Shown: positions 17,111 to 25,840, counted from the first letter of the stretch. The stretch: 64,000 bases of DNA from Candidatus Pacearchaeota archaeon (GCA_018303845.1 JAGVXH010000005.1:1-64000), one strand, 5' to 3'. The notes: generated by a model not told the origin, from the sequence alone. Numbers and translations are program-made.

Positions 17111-17776
17111 ATGGCAGAAAGAAAAAAATATATCGACGTGAAAGTTCCATTCCTAGGAGAAACACTTAGAGTTCTAGGAACACCACAGGAACTAGATGAC
17201 AAAACAATCAAATTAGACCTAACAAGAAAATTAAGAGGAAAAGGGCTAACCGTAAAATTAAGAATCTTCAACCGAGAAGGAACCCTATACGCAATCCCAA
17301 ATAGCCTAATCTTGGCATCTTCATATATCAGACGAATGATGCGAAAAAGAACAGACTATATAGAAGACTCATTCCAAGTCAGATGCACAGACGCAAAAGT
17401 TACATTCAAGCCACATCTAATCACACGAAAGAAAGTTTCTCGTGTAGTACGAAAAAATCTTCGAAACACGACAAAAGACTTCATAATCGAATACACAAAA
17501 GAAAGAGATTACATGACAGTAGCACAAGACATCTACGACGGGACATTACAAAAAACGCTATTACCAAAATTAAAAAAAGTTTATCCATTATCATTTTGCG
17601 ACATCCGAGTATTTGAGACAAAAGATCTTAAAAAAATAGATATTAATAAAGCAATAAGCAAAAACGAAGCAGAAATAAAAGACATTCAAGAAATCTCCGA
17701 AGAAGAAACCCAAGAAGAGGCTGAGGAAGAAGAAGCAGAGACAGAAAAAGAAGAAGTTGAGGAAGAAGAAGAATGA
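17111..17776 (+). CDS. rps3ae: 30S ribosomal protein S3Ae (S1e)
   Basis: The 221-aa protein has the family core KLRGKGLTVKLRI, then SYIRRMMRKRTDYIEDSFQV and KVYPLSFCDIRVFE. The last 45 residues are a Glu-rich acidic tail. Its stop overlaps the NDK start as ATGA. Confidence 0.95.
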   Translation: MAERKKYIDVKVPFLGETLRVLGTPQELDDKTIKLDLTRKLRGKGLTVKLRIFNREGTLYAIPNSLILASSYIRRMMRKRTDYIEDSFQVRCTDAKVTFKPHLITRKKVSRVVRKNLRNTTKDFIIEYTKERDYMTVAQDIYDGTLQKTLLPKLKKVYPLSFCDIRVFETKDLKKIDINKAISKNEAEIKDIQEISEEETQEEAEEEEAETEKEEVEEEEE

Positions 17777-18342
17777 ATTCAGAGCAAACGCTAGTTCTAC
17801 TAAAACCAGATACAATACTTAGAGGAATAACTGGAGAAATTATAACTCGTTTTGAAAAAGTTGGAATGAAAATAGTTGGAATGAAAATGATTCAAGCTTC
17901 AAAGGAAGTTCTAGAAAAACATTATTTCAAAGACGAAGCATGGTTAAAAGAAAAAGGAGAATTATTTAAGAAAAAATTAGGACTTCCAGAGGAAACTGAT
18001 CCAATACCAGTAGGACAAAAAATTGCAGACAGTCTAATTTTGGACATGCAAGTTTCTCCAATCATAGCAATGGTTTTACAGGGGCATAACGCAGTAAAAA
18101 CAGTAAAAAGATTAGCAGGCCCAACAAATATCGACGAAGCAGCCCCAGGAACAATTCGAGGCGATTTCTCACACGACACATTCGGCCTTGCGAACAAATC
18201 AGGAAGACCAAATATTACAATAATCCATGCAACAGACGACCCAGAAGTTGCACAAAATGAAATAGACTTTTGGTTTAGCCCAGATGAAATACACCTCTAT
18301 ACAAAACCAGAAGAAAGCGTTCATTATAGAAAAATAGAATAA
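17773..18342 (+). CDS. ndk: Nucleoside diphosphate kinase
   Basis: It transfers the gamma-phosphate between nucleoside triphosphates. At 189 aa it is longer than the usual ~150 because of an insertion around residues 45-95 (KDEAWLKEKGELFKKKLG). The start LVLLKPDTILRG and the catalytic His in NITIIHATDD are present; the usual HGSD is HATD. It overlaps S3Ae by 4 bases. Confidence 0.93.
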   Translation: MNSEQTLVLLKPDTILRGITGEIITRFEKVGMKIVGMKMIQASKEVLEKHYFKDEAWLKEKGELFKKKLGLPEETDPIPVGQKIADSLILDMQVSPIIAMVLQGHNAVKTVKRLAGPTNIDEAAPGTIRGDFSHDTFGLANKSGRPNITIIHATDDPEVAQNEIDFWFSPDEIHLYTKPEESVHYRKIE

Positions 18343-18382
18343 ACCCCATAAAACTTATAAACAATTTCTTCAAACTAAATTT

Positions 18383-19039
18383 ATGAAAATAGTTCTCCTA
18401 GGCGCACCCGGAGCAGGAAAAGGAACATACGCTTCTCGACTAAAAGATACATATAACATCCCACACATATCGACAGGAGATGTTTTAAGGGAAGCAATCA
18501 AAAACAAAACCGAAGCTGGACTAAAAGCAAAAATATACATGGACAAAGGAGACTTTGTGCCAGATGAAATAATAATTGATTTACTAAAAGAAAGACTAAA
18601 TCAGGATGACGCTAAAACCGGAATGCTTCTAGACGGATTCCCAAGAACAATCGAACAAGCTAAAATTCTAGACGAAATAATCGGAATCAAAGCAGTCCTA
18701 AAATTCGACATCAATAAAGATGTAGTATTAAGAAGACTAGGCGGAAGATTAATCTGCAAAGGCTGCGGAGAAATCTTCAACAAGCACAAACTCCCACCTA
18801 AACAAGAAGGAATCTGTGACCTCTGTGAAAATCAGCTACATCAAAGAGAAGACGATACCGAAGAAACCATAATCAAAAGATATGATCTTTACCAAAACCA
18901 AATAAGTCCCCTAGAAGAACACTACAAAAAAACAAATAACCTTCACACGCTAGACTCAAACATAGATTTAAGCGACCCAGAATGCAAAGTATTAGAAAAT
19001 TGCAAAATAATTTTAGACAATATAAAATCGAAACTTTAA
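18383..19039 (+). CDS. adk: Adenylate kinase (zinc-lid type)
   Basis: The 218-aa protein converts AMP and ATP to two ADP. It has the P-loop GAPGAGKGT, the AMP-binding HISTGDVLRE and the LLDGFPRT segment. The LID domain holds four Cys (CKGC ... CDLC), the zinc-binding long form. It has its own TATA-like sequence (AAACTTATAAAC) upstream. Confidence 0.96.
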   Translation: MKIVLLGAPGAGKGTYASRLKDTYNIPHISTGDVLREAIKNKTEAGLKAKIYMDKGDFVPDEIIIDLLKERLNQDDAKTGMLLDGFPRTIEQAKILDEIIGIKAVLKFDINKDVVLRRLGGRLICKGCGEIFNKHKLPPKQEGICDLCENQLHQREDDTEETIIKRYDLYQNQISPLEEHYKKTNNLHTLDSNIDLSDPECKVLENCKIILDNIKSKL

Positions 19040-19053
19040 AAAATCAAAATCAT

Positions 19054-19272
19054 TTATTCCTTCTTAACAACTTTCTTAACAACCTTTTTCACAACCTTCT
19101 TAACAACCTTTTTCTCAACAGCAACAGCCTCAACAACAGCCTTCTTTTTCTTAGGCCTAGGTGCTCGATTCCTAGAATTACCATTAACTAACTTAGCTAT
19201 TCTTTTCTTTCGTCGCGCAACTCTCCAAGCTCTATTCCTATCAAATCGCTTCGGCTTATTTTTTCCTGGCAT
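19054..19272 (-). CDS. Lys/Arg-rich small protein with KKVV-repeat tail
   Basis: The 72-aa strongly basic protein has N-terminal MPGKNKPKRFDRNRAWRVAR and ends in five VKKV-type repeats encoded by a purine-rich tandem repeat. This looks like a nucleic-acid-binding protein with a histone-H1-like tail, or a ribosome-associated protein. The exact family is not recognised. It converges on adk with a 14-bp gap. Confidence 0.6.
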   Translation of the reverse strand: MPGKNKPKRFDRNRAWRVARRKKRIAKLVNGNSRNRAPRPKKKKAVVEAVAVEKKVVKKVVKKVVKKVVKKE

Positions 19273-19339
19273 ATTATATCCCCGAAATTTTACTTTTTAA
19301 GTCTTTAGATAGCAAAAAATAGTCTATTCTGCGAAAAAT

Positions 19340-19483
19340 TTATATCCCGCAGAGAGTCCATATTACAAAAGAAAAAGACCAGTCCTGAATATTCGACAAT
19401 ATAATACTTAAATTAATAGACGCAATAATAATAGCTACTTCCGCCATTATCAAAAAGAATTTTCCCCACTTGCTTCTCACCAT
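19340..19483 (-). CDS. 47-aa single-TM membrane protein
   Basis: The protein reads MVRSKWGKFFLIMAEVAIII, then ASINLSIILSNIQDWSFSFV. It has a basic N-terminus, one long hydrophobic helix and a short tail. TTTTTTAAAC about 20 bases upstream could be its TATA box. No homology is recognised and it could be a chance ORF, but it fills the only gap here. Confidence 0.4.
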   Translation of the reverse strand: MVRSKWGKFFLIMAEVAIIIASINLSIILSNIQDWSFSFVIWTLCGI

Positions 19484-19513
19484 AATGATTAGAAGTTTAA
19501 AAAACTATTACAA

Positions 19514-19585
19514 AGCCTACGAAGGGAGTCAAACCCTCGACCCTCTGTTTACAAGACAGATGCTCTATCACTGAGCTACGCAGGC
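19514..19585 (-). tRNA. tRNA-Thr (anticodon UGU)
   Basis: On the minus strand the acceptor GCCTGCG pairs with CGTAGGC (one G-U) and the discriminator is U. The D arm is GCTCAGTGATAGAGC, and the anticodon stem TCTGT/ACAGA carries loop CTTGTAA with anticodon TGT. The T arm is GAGGG-TTTGACT-CCCTT. No intron. Confidence 0.93.
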
Positions 19586-19622
19586 ATACAAACTAACTGG
19601 ACAATTCATTTTTAAGTTTTGT

Positions 19623-19660
19623 GGGAGTCAAAGCCTCGACCCTCTGTTTACAAGACAGAT
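19623..19660 (-). pseudogene. Partial tRNA-Thr copy
   Basis: 38 bp match the adjacent tRNA-Thr (19524-19561) with one mismatch. They cover the anticodon arm, variable loop and T arm, but both acceptor strands and the D arm are missing. It lies 38 bp upstream of the intact gene in the same orientation. It cannot fold into a full tRNA, so it is a remnant or a tRNA-derived element. Confidence 0.85.
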
Positions 19661-19697
19661 ACTCGCACATCGAAAGCGAAAAAACAGTCCAATAAAA

Positions 19698-20255
19698 TCA
19701 ATAATTAATAACTTCAACCTTCTTATCTGCTTGCAACATATCAACAATTTCACATTCTAAATTAGCAACCTCGCCCTTGACAAACGGACCAACAGCGTTA
19801 CCCTCGACATCCAAAAACTCTGGGCAATCATCCAAAAACCTCACCAGCCGATGCCGACACTCCTTCTCCTTCCCGCCGCCATTCATATCTGCAGCCTGAT
19901 TCTTCTCAGCCCTTTCAAGTGCCTTCACCAACTCCTCGAACAAATCCTTTTCAAACCCAAGCAAATTCTCAAAATCCTTCTTAGAAATCCCAACTTGCGA
20001 AGCCACAAACGCCAAATTCAAAATCTTCTTCTTTCGAATCCTAAGCAAATCCCTAAAACTCGAAACCGCATTGTCCAACTTCTTCTTGCTCTTAATCGCA
20101 ACATCACTAAACAAATCAGCCTCCTTATTCAAAAACTCTTTCTTATCATTAAAATAATTACTAACTTCAAGCAAAAAACCCTTCGGCAAAATCTGCAAAT
20201 TCTCACTATACTTTTCCTTCCTCATCGCCTCATAAATATCACTAAAGCTCAACAT
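19698..20255 (-). CDS. GINS complex subunit (Gins51/Sld5-like)
   Basis: The 185-aa protein belongs to the CMG-type replicative helicase assembly with MCM and a RecJ/Cdc45-like protein. The helical A domain (SDIYEAMRKEKYSENLQILP ... FRDLLRIRKKKILNLAF) is followed by a charged linker. The small beta B domain (FLDVEGNAVGPFVKGEVANL) is at the C-terminus, the A-B order of Gins51. The start at 20255 removes a 19-residue upstream extension. It is divergent from ftsY. The RecJ-like gene at 27589 is a likely partner. Confidence 0.8.
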   Translation of the reverse strand: MLSFSDIYEAMRKEKYSENLQILPKGFLLEVSNYFNDKKEFLNKEADLFSDVAIKSKKKLDNAVSSFRDLLRIRKKKILNLAFVASQVGISKKDFENLLGFEKDLFEELVKALERAEKNQAADMNGGGKEKECRHRLVRFLDDCPEFLDVEGNAVGPFVKGEVANLECEIVDMLQADKKVEVINY

Positions 20256-20340
20256 ATACCCAAAAATCACACTTACTTTAAAACAATTGTTATACTCTAA
20301 CTTACCAAACAAATTTAAACAAAATTCTCCTCAACAAATC

Positions 20341-21528
20341 ATGTTCGGCAAACTAAAAGAAAAACTAAAATCCTGGATAACAAAAAATGAAGAAACTCCA
20401 GAAAAAGAAATCTTAGAAGAAACTCCAAAAGAAAAAAGCCTAATAAAAAAAGAAAAGCCTAATAAAAAAACTAAAACTAGAAAGGGGGAAGTCAAGGGGA
20501 AGTCAAGGGGAAAAACTAAAACTAAAATCCAGCCAATTGAAGAAGAACCAAAAGAAAAAAAATCATTCTTCTCAATCTTCAAAAAAGAGAAATCTGAAGA
20601 AAAACAACAAGTAAGCAAAACAAAATCCCTACAAGAAACAAACAAGGAAAACGAACTCCCCATAAACAAACCCGAAGAAAAGAAAAAATTAGGTCTATTC
20701 CAAAAAGCCCTAACTGAAGAAAAATTCGAAGAACTTTTTTCTGAACTCCAAATCATCCTCCTTCAACATAACGTAGCATATGAAGCAGTCGAAGCAATAG
20801 AAACTCATCTAAAAAAATCCCTAATCGGAGAGTCAACAAAAGAAGTAAATATAATCAAAGAACTAAAAACAGCAATAGAAAATCTCTTAATTAATCCTCC
20901 AAATTTCCTAGAAGAAATAAAAAATTCAAAATCAAAACCTTTCGTAATCCTTTTTGCAGGAATCAACGGCTCAGGGAAAACAACAACCATAGCAAAAGTC
21001 GCACACTACCTACAAAAAAACAAGATGTCTGTATGTCTAATCGCCGCAGACACTTTCCGAGCAGCTGCAATCCAACAACTTGAAGAACATGGGAAAAACC
21101 TAAAAATCCCTGTCATAAAAAAAGACTATGGAAGCGACCCAGCCGCAGTCGGATTTGACGGAGTAAAATACGCACAAAAAAACAAAATCGACGTAGTCCT
21201 AATCGACACAGCAGGAAGAATGCAAAACAAAGATTCGCTAATGAAGGAAATCGAAAAAATATCCAGAGTAACAAAGCCTGACATGAAAATCTTTCTAGGC
21301 GAGTCCACTACTGGAAACGACGCAACCCTTCAGGCAAAGGCATTCAACGACTCAATCGGGCTAACCGGAATAATTCTTTCAAAAGCAGATGTAGACGAAT
21401 CCGGAGGAACTGCCATTTCAGTTGCCCACGTATCAAAAGTCCCAATACTATTCCTGGGGACCGGACAAAAATACGAAGACCTAGAAATCTTCGACAAAGA
21501 AAAACTTATTGAAAAATTAGGACTCTAA
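20341..21528 (+). CDS. ftsY: Signal recognition particle receptor FtsY
   Basis: The 395-aa SRP receptor GTPase begins at MFGKLKEKLKSWI. It has a long Lys/Glu-rich acidic-basic region (about residues 15-120), the N domain, then G1 GINGSGKTTT, DTFRAAAIQQLEEH, G3 DTAGRM, G4 SKAD and the closing GTGQKYEDLEIFD. The C-terminal 28 bp are duplicated 429 bp downstream. Confidence 0.97.
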   Translation: MFGKLKEKLKSWITKNEETPEKEILEETPKEKSLIKKEKPNKKTKTRKGEVKGKSRGKTKTKIQPIEEEPKEKKSFFSIFKKEKSEEKQQVSKTKSLQETNKENELPINKPEEKKKLGLFQKALTEEKFEELFSELQIILLQHNVAYEAVEAIETHLKKSLIGESTKEVNIIKELKTAIENLLINPPNFLEEIKNSKSKPFVILFAGINGSGKTTTIAKVAHYLQKNKMSVCLIAADTFRAAAIQQLEEHGKNLKIPVIKKDYGSDPAAVGFDGVKYAQKNKIDVVLIDTAGRMQNKDSLMKEIEKISRVTKPDMKIFLGESTTGNDATLQAKAFNDSIGLTGIILSKADVDESGGTAISVAHVSKVPILFLGTGQKYEDLEIFDKEKLIEKLGL

Positions 21529-21609
21529 CCCACAAAAAATCCAATGTGATAAAACTCTAAAGTAGTAGCAAATAGCAAAATATTTAAAGACAAATAAACA
21601 GCATTCACA

Positions 21610-21903
21610 ATGGAAAAACTAGAAATAAAAACAGAAATCGAATGGAAAGGAACTTCTTTATGCGAAGCCGTATTAAGCTCCATCGGAACACTAAATAGAT
21701 ATCATAACAGAAACAAAACTTCAAAATGTAAAATTTCAGGATGTTCTGGACCAAAAATATATATTGCAAAATCATCAGACATATACGCCTTTCTTGAAAA
21801 TCATCCGAATAAAAACAAAATTGAAATTGAAAAATGCCTAGACACTTTAGAGAAAGATAATTATATCGAAAGACATTGGACAGGCGGATATCTACTTAAT
21901 TAA
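21610..21903 (+). CDS. Hypothetical 97-aa protein between ftsY 3'-end repeats
   Basis: Not recognised. Its C-terminal half looks like a small winged-helix module (IYAFLENHPNKNKIEIEKCL, DTLEKDNYIERHWTGGYLLN). Its N-terminal half has two Cys (CKISGCSG). Codons are more A/T-ending than in ftsY and srp54. It is exactly bracketed by direct repeats of the ftsY 3' end, which suggests it arrived by insertion. Confidence 0.55.
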   Translation: MEKLEIKTEIEWKGTSLCEAVLSSIGTLNRYHNRNKTSKCKISGCSGPKIYIAKSSDIYAFLENHPNKNKIEIEKCLDTLEKDNYIERHWTGGYLLN

Positions 21904-21923
21904 TTTTCTATAAACCAACCTTT

Positions 21924-21956
21924 CAAAGAAAAACTTATTGAAAAATTAGGGCTATA
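21924..21956 (+). repeat. Second copy of the ftsY 3' end
   Basis: CAAAGAAAAACTTATTGAAA plus AATTAGG is shared exactly with 21495-21521. The next bases, through the stop codon, are near-identical (GACTCTAA versus GCTATAG). The two copies are 429 bp apart and enclose one small gene. It looks like the target-site or att duplication left by a small integrating element. Confidence 0.85.
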
Positions 21957-21961
21957 GTCAA

Positions 21962-22453
21962 CTATCTTCTTGATTTTCTCTTTTCTATAGTCTTCCTATT
22001 TATCTCAGGAATATCCTCAATCCCAACGCAAACATTCCTTAACCCCAGGGCCCTTCCATTTTCATGAGAAGCAATGCAAAGCCCTCCTTCATACTTCGGC
22101 CCTCCGAAACCACTCTTCACCTGCTCAGCCCACTTCTTCACAGCAAACTCACTCTCCATCCCAAAACGTTTACTCATAGCCAAACAAAACTTTTCTAAAT
22201 TACCAGGCAAATCAAACTTTCCAGGATGAATATCTAAACTATCTACACCATCAAGACTTTTAAGATAATTACTAACCCTTTCCACATCATCCGAAGAAAC
22301 CGCAAAATACCAATTACCGTCATCTCCAACCATTCCAAAACCAACACCAACACCATCGACCAAAGGTTGGCACAGTTTCATTCCCTTAATATCCTCATAC
22401 CGAGAATCCTTCCTCAAATCCTCATCCGCAACCGAAATCCAATATCTATCCAT
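21962..22453 (-). CDS. Hypothetical 163-aa protein
   Basis: The start is MDRYWISVADEDLRKDS, chosen because a TTATAAAG box lies about 25 bases upstream; the frame is open 15 residues further. It is a soluble mixed alpha/beta protein with Gly-rich VDGVGVGFGMVGDDGNWYFA and a Lys/Arg C-terminus. No family recognised. It sits right after the ftsY 3' repeat, convergent with the small gene before it. Confidence 0.55.
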   Translation of the reverse strand: MDRYWISVADEDLRKDSRYEDIKGMKLCQPLVDGVGVGFGMVGDDGNWYFAVSSDDVERVSNYLKSLDGVDSLDIHPGKFDLPGNLEKFCLAMSKRFGMESEFAVKKWAEQVKSGFGGPKYEGGLCIASHENGRALGLRNVCVGIEDIPEINRKTIEKRKSRR

Positions 22454-22727
22454 AATCAAAAACACCAATTTATCTTTATAAGAATTTGTATGTTCCACTC
22501 CTCAACAAACTCAATAAGCCAGGTAGCAACCGTTACCATTAAGTCAAATCCATGAAAATCCATGTTCGTTCGCGTGCCAATTTTCAACAACCATTACCAA
22601 TACTCAGTATTTCCCCAAATCTCCACAAGAAATATAATACGAAAGCATTGTAATTTTTTGCGAAATAGACTAAAGGTTAAAAGCTAAAATCGACACCCAT
22701 AAAAACCTCTCAAACCTCCAATTTTAC

Positions 22728-24122
22728 ATGATACTAGAAAAACTAGGCAGCAGTCTAAAATCAGGAATAAAAAAAATCTCTAACGCAATCTTCCTAGACA
22801 AAAAACTAATAGACCAAATCATCAAAGACATCCAAAAATCCTTAATCGAAGCCGATGTCAATATAACCCTAGTATTTTCCCTAACACAAAAAATAAAAAA
22901 AATAGCCTACGACGAAACAATTCCCTCAATAGACAAAAAAGAACAATTAGTAAAATTAATCCACGATGAAATTCTCCTAATCCTAGGCGGAGAATCTCAC
23001 GAACTCAAACTTCCAAAACAAGCAAGCATAATGTTCCTCGGGCTTTACGGAGCAGGGAAAACAACAACAATAGCAAAACTAGGATTCTACTACGCGAAAA
23101 GAGGAAGAAAAGTTGCATTACTAGGATTAGATACACAACGTCCAGCGGCAATGGAACAACTTAAACAACTAGCAGAAAAAACAAAACTAACCTATTTCAT
23201 AGAGACCCCCGAAGACAAAGAAAAAAACAAAAAAATGTCTTCAACAAAAAGGTCCCTTGATCTAATCAAAAAATACGAATCTGATCTAAAAAAATATGAC
23301 CTAATCCTAATAGACACAGCCGGACGAGACGGCCTAAACGAAGACCTAGTCAAAGAAATAGAACTACTAAATAAAACTCTAAAGCCCACCTACCGAATCC
23401 TAGTCATGCCAGCCGACGTAGGACAAACAGCCAAAGTTCAGGCCACAGAATTCAAAAAAGCCCTCTCAATCGACGGCGTAATAATAACAAGAATGGACGG
23501 CACCTCTAAAGCTGGTGGGAGCTTAACTGCCTGCGCAGAAACTTCTGCCCCAGTATACTTCATTGGTGTCGGAGAACAAATCCACGAAATAGAAACCTTC
23601 AATCCAGAGTCTTTCATCCAACGACTCCTAGGGATGGGTGACCTCCAAGCACTTCTAGAACACGTAAAATCAGCGACAGATTCGGGACAACAACAAAGAA
23701 TCGAAGACCGACTTGCAGAAGGAAAATTCACACTCCTAGATTTATATTCCCAACTAGAACAAATGAACAAAATGGGCTCAATGGATAAACTTCTCGGAAT
23801 GATTCCAGGAATGTCTGCCGCAAAAATACCAAAAGAAGCACTTCAAAAACAAGAAGCCAAAATGAAAAATTGGAAATCCGCAATATCCTCAATGACTGAA
23901 ACAGAAATTGAAAACCCAGAAATCCTAGAAAAACAAACCTCAAGAATCGCAAGAATCGCAAAAGGCTCAGGAACAACAACCACAGAAATAAGAGAACTCT
24001 TGAAACAATACAAGATGTTAAAAGAAATGATGGGAATGCAATCGGGAATGCAAGACGGAAACATTGATCCAAAAATGATGCAGAAGATGGCAAAGAAGTT
24101 TAGAGGGAAGATTAAGCTGTAA
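22728..24122 (+). CDS. srp54: Signal recognition particle protein SRP54
   Basis: The 464-aa SRP GTPase binds signal sequences and 7S RNA. It shows the N-domain helices, G1 GLYGAGKTTT, LDTQRPAAMEQLKQLA, G3 DTAGRD, G4 TRMDGT and a Met-rich M domain from about residue 325 to the end. Together with ftsY it makes this region a targeting-pathway cluster. Its last base overlaps the next ORF. Confidence 0.97.
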   Translation: MILEKLGSSLKSGIKKISNAIFLDKKLIDQIIKDIQKSLIEADVNITLVFSLTQKIKKIAYDETIPSIDKKEQLVKLIHDEILLILGGESHELKLPKQASIMFLGLYGAGKTTTIAKLGFYYAKRGRKVALLGLDTQRPAAMEQLKQLAEKTKLTYFIETPEDKEKNKKMSSTKRSLDLIKKYESDLKKYDLILIDTAGRDGLNEDLVKEIELLNKTLKPTYRILVMPADVGQTAKVQATEFKKALSIDGVIITRMDGTSKAGGSLTACAETSAPVYFIGVGEQIHEIETFNPESFIQRLLGMGDLQALLEHVKSATDSGQQQRIEDRLAEGKFTLLDLYSQLEQMNKMGSMDKLLGMIPGMSAAKIPKEALQKQEAKMKNWKSAISSMTETEIENPEILEKQTSRIARIAKGSGTTTTEIRELLKQYKMLKEMMGMQSGMQDGNIDPKMMQKMAKKFRGKIKL

Positions 24123-24580
24123 TGATAAATTATGAAATACTTTTGTCAACAGCAATTGGTGTAATAATTGGGACAATAGTAAGTGTAGCTCTAAACTATA
24201 AAGTACAAATGAAATTAACAAAAAATAATTTTATTTTCATAGAAAAGATAAAACAATATGAAAAAATATCCGATAAGATAAATCAAATACATGAATGGTA
24301 TTTCTTAGGTATTAAAATGAGCGAAGAAGGAAACTCTGAAGAATTACCAAGAAGAATAGAGTCTAATGCGAAAGCATTGGATTATTTCCTGATGTTCTCA
24401 CCACCAAACTTTAATTATATATCTAACATAATAAAAAAACAAATGGAGGAATATAATAATTTTCTTAAAGTAATAGCAGAACAAAAAAATTATAGTGAAA
24501 AAAATATTTTGAAAATTTCAAAAGAAATCAATATTTTTACAAACAAAATAAGGGAACAAATTAAGAAAGAACTAAAATAA
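24122..24580 (+). CDS. Membrane-anchored coiled-coil hypothetical protein
   Basis: The 152-aa protein has one N-terminal membrane helix (about residues 7-27, LLSTAIGVIIGTIVSVAL). A long charged helical region follows. It overlaps the SRP54 stop by one base, so it may be translationally coupled, but its A/T-rich codons differ sharply from SRP54. Possibly a recent insertion. No family recognised. Confidence 0.55.
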   Translation: MINYEILLSTAIGVIIGTIVSVALNYKVQMKLTKNNFIFIEKIKQYEKISDKINQIHEWYFLGIKMSEEGNSEELPRRIESNAKALDYFLMFSPPNFNYISNIIKKQMEEYNNFLKVIAEQKNYSEKNILKISKEINIFTNKIREQIKKELK

Positions 24581-24582
24581 CT

Positions 24583-24963
24583 ATGACACCAAAACTCTTC
24601 AAAAAATGGAAAACTAAAGTCTGGAAATCCTTCCTAAAAAAATTCCCCCTAAGCCTAATCAACATAATCCTGATCCTAGCAATCACCTACATCGCAATCG
24701 GCTACGTAGCAGGATTCGGAATTCTCGCCTTCATGGGCTACCTCTTCTACAGTACAATCAACCTGAACAAACTAATCGAACACCCATGGAAATCCGCAGT
24801 CTGGGCTCTAGTCTACATAGCAGGTGCAATAATTTTCGATATCTTCTTAAGCAAAGCCATCCCAATGTTTTCAAAAGGAGATGGAGCATCCCTATTTTCC
24901 GCAACAGTCCTATGCACAATACTACTATACCTTTGGCTAAAAAGCAGGAAATACAAAAAATGA
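24583..24963 (+). CDS. Small multi-TM membrane protein
   Basis: The 126-aa protein has a basic N-terminus (KLFKKWKTKVWKSFLKK) and three or four hydrophobic segments (about 24-44, 46-60, 69-90 and 104-118). It overlaps the Bud32 start by ATGA. Function unknown; the codon style matches the housekeeping genes. Confidence 0.6.
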   Translation: MTPKLFKKWKTKVWKSFLKKFPLSLINIILILAITYIAIGYVAGFGILAFMGYLFYSTINLNKLIEHPWKSAVWALVYIAGAIIFDIFLSKAIPMFSKGDGASLFSATVLCTILLYLWLKSRKYKK

Positions 24964-25694
24964 AACTCCTATCCCAAGGCGCCGAAGCCAAAATCTACCT
25001 AGCGAAAAATCTGCGAAAATCTGCGAAATCTGCGGCTAACTCACCAGCTCAATTCATAATAAAAACAAGAATCCCAAAATCCTACCGACATCCTCAACTC
25101 GACAACCAAATCAGAACAAGGCGCACAAAGTCAGAATCCAAAATCCTAACCAAAGCAATCCAAGCCAAAATAAACGTTCCAAGAATTTTAAACCAAACGA
25201 CCAAACGACCAAACGACCAAACGACCGATAAATTCCAGATTCATATGGAATTTGTTCCAGGCGACAAACTATCCCAAACCCTAAACGACTATCCAGAACA
25301 AAAACAAATCACAGCAATGAAAAAACTAGGCCGTCAAGTTGCAAAACTCCACGCGAACAATATCATTCATTCCGACCTAACAACCTCCAACATCATCTTG
25401 TCCTCATCTCACAGGCGAAAGCCGATCTCACAGGCGAAAGCCGATCTCACAGGCGAAAGCCGATCTCACAGCGAAGCGATCTACTTAATCGACTTCGGAT
25501 TAAGTTACATCTCAATAAAAATCGAAGACAAAGCAGTCGACCTCCACCTCCTGAAACAAGCACTCCAAGCCAAACACTTCCAAAACTGGAAAAAATTCTT
25601 CCAAGCATTTTGCCAAGGATACAAATGGCAAGACTCCAAAGCAATCCTAGAAAGACTAGAAATAGTAGAAAAACGAGGCCGATACAAACATTAA
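24960..25694 (+). CDS. bud32: KEOPS kinase Bud32 (PRPK family)
   Basis: The 244-aa small atypical kinase supports the t6A tRNA-modification complex KEOPS. It has N-terminal LLSQGAEAKIY, IIKTRIPKSYRHPQLD with the ATP-binding Lys, MEFVPGD, the catalytic IIHSDLTTSNI and the metal-binding IDFGLS. It is longer than usual because of three inserts encoded by short DNA tandem repeats (near residues 16-28, 80-90 and 150-170), all in loops between conserved motifs. No Kae1 gene is adjacent. Confidence 0.93.
   Translation: MKLLSQGAEAKIYLAKNLRKSAKSAANSPAQFIIKTRIPKSYRHPQLDNQIRTRRTKSESKILTKAIQAKINVPRILNQTTKRPNDQTTDKFQIHMEFVPGDKLSQTLNDYPEQKQITAMKKLGRQVAKLHANNIIHSDLTTSNIILSSSHRRKPISQAKADLTGESRSHSEAIYLIDFGLSYISIKIEDKAVDLHLLKQALQAKHFQNWKKFFQAFCQGYKWQDSKAILERLEIVEKRGRYKH
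25005..25034 (+). repeat. Short tandem repeat (tctgcgaaa) inside bud32
   Basis: Three tandem copies of a TCTGCGAAA-like unit followed by TCTGCGGCTAA resemble the repeat words scattered in the 45.0-45.5 kb intergenic region. They add a KSAKSAAN-type insert. Confidence 0.7.
25196..25226 (+). repeat. 8-bp tandem repeat (acgaccaa) inside bud32
   Basis: Four copies of ACGACCAA encode TTKRPNDQTTD. An 8-bp unit changes frame with each repeat, so only certain copy numbers keep the gene open. Confidence 0.8.
25409..25472 (+). repeat. 19-bp tandem repeat inside bud32
   Basis: Three copies of CTCACAGGCGAAAGCCGAT and a partial fourth lie between the catalytic loop and the DFG motif. The unit is 19 bp, so each copy is read in a different frame and the inserted peptide is not repetitive. 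Confidence 0.85.
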
Positions 25695-25754
25695 CCAAGA
25701 ATCATTTCTACTTCTCATAAAAAACTCTATCATTACAATGCACCCGATTAAGAT

Positions 25755-25794
25755 CCATGTGAAACATGCGCCGAAGGTGCATAGTTTTACATGG
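25755..25794. repeat. Family B intergenic hairpin, copy 1
   Basis: CCATGTGAAACATGCGCC and GGTGCATAGTTTTACATGG form an imperfect 18-bp stem capped by GAA, followed by GGAACCCA. The same design recurs at 38123 and 45240, and more distantly at 62282. A run of AACAGCTAA-type repeats follows. Confidence 0.8.
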
Positions 25795-25840
25795 AACCCA
25801 AAGCCGCTAAAGACTAACAGCTAAAGGCTAACAGCTAATT

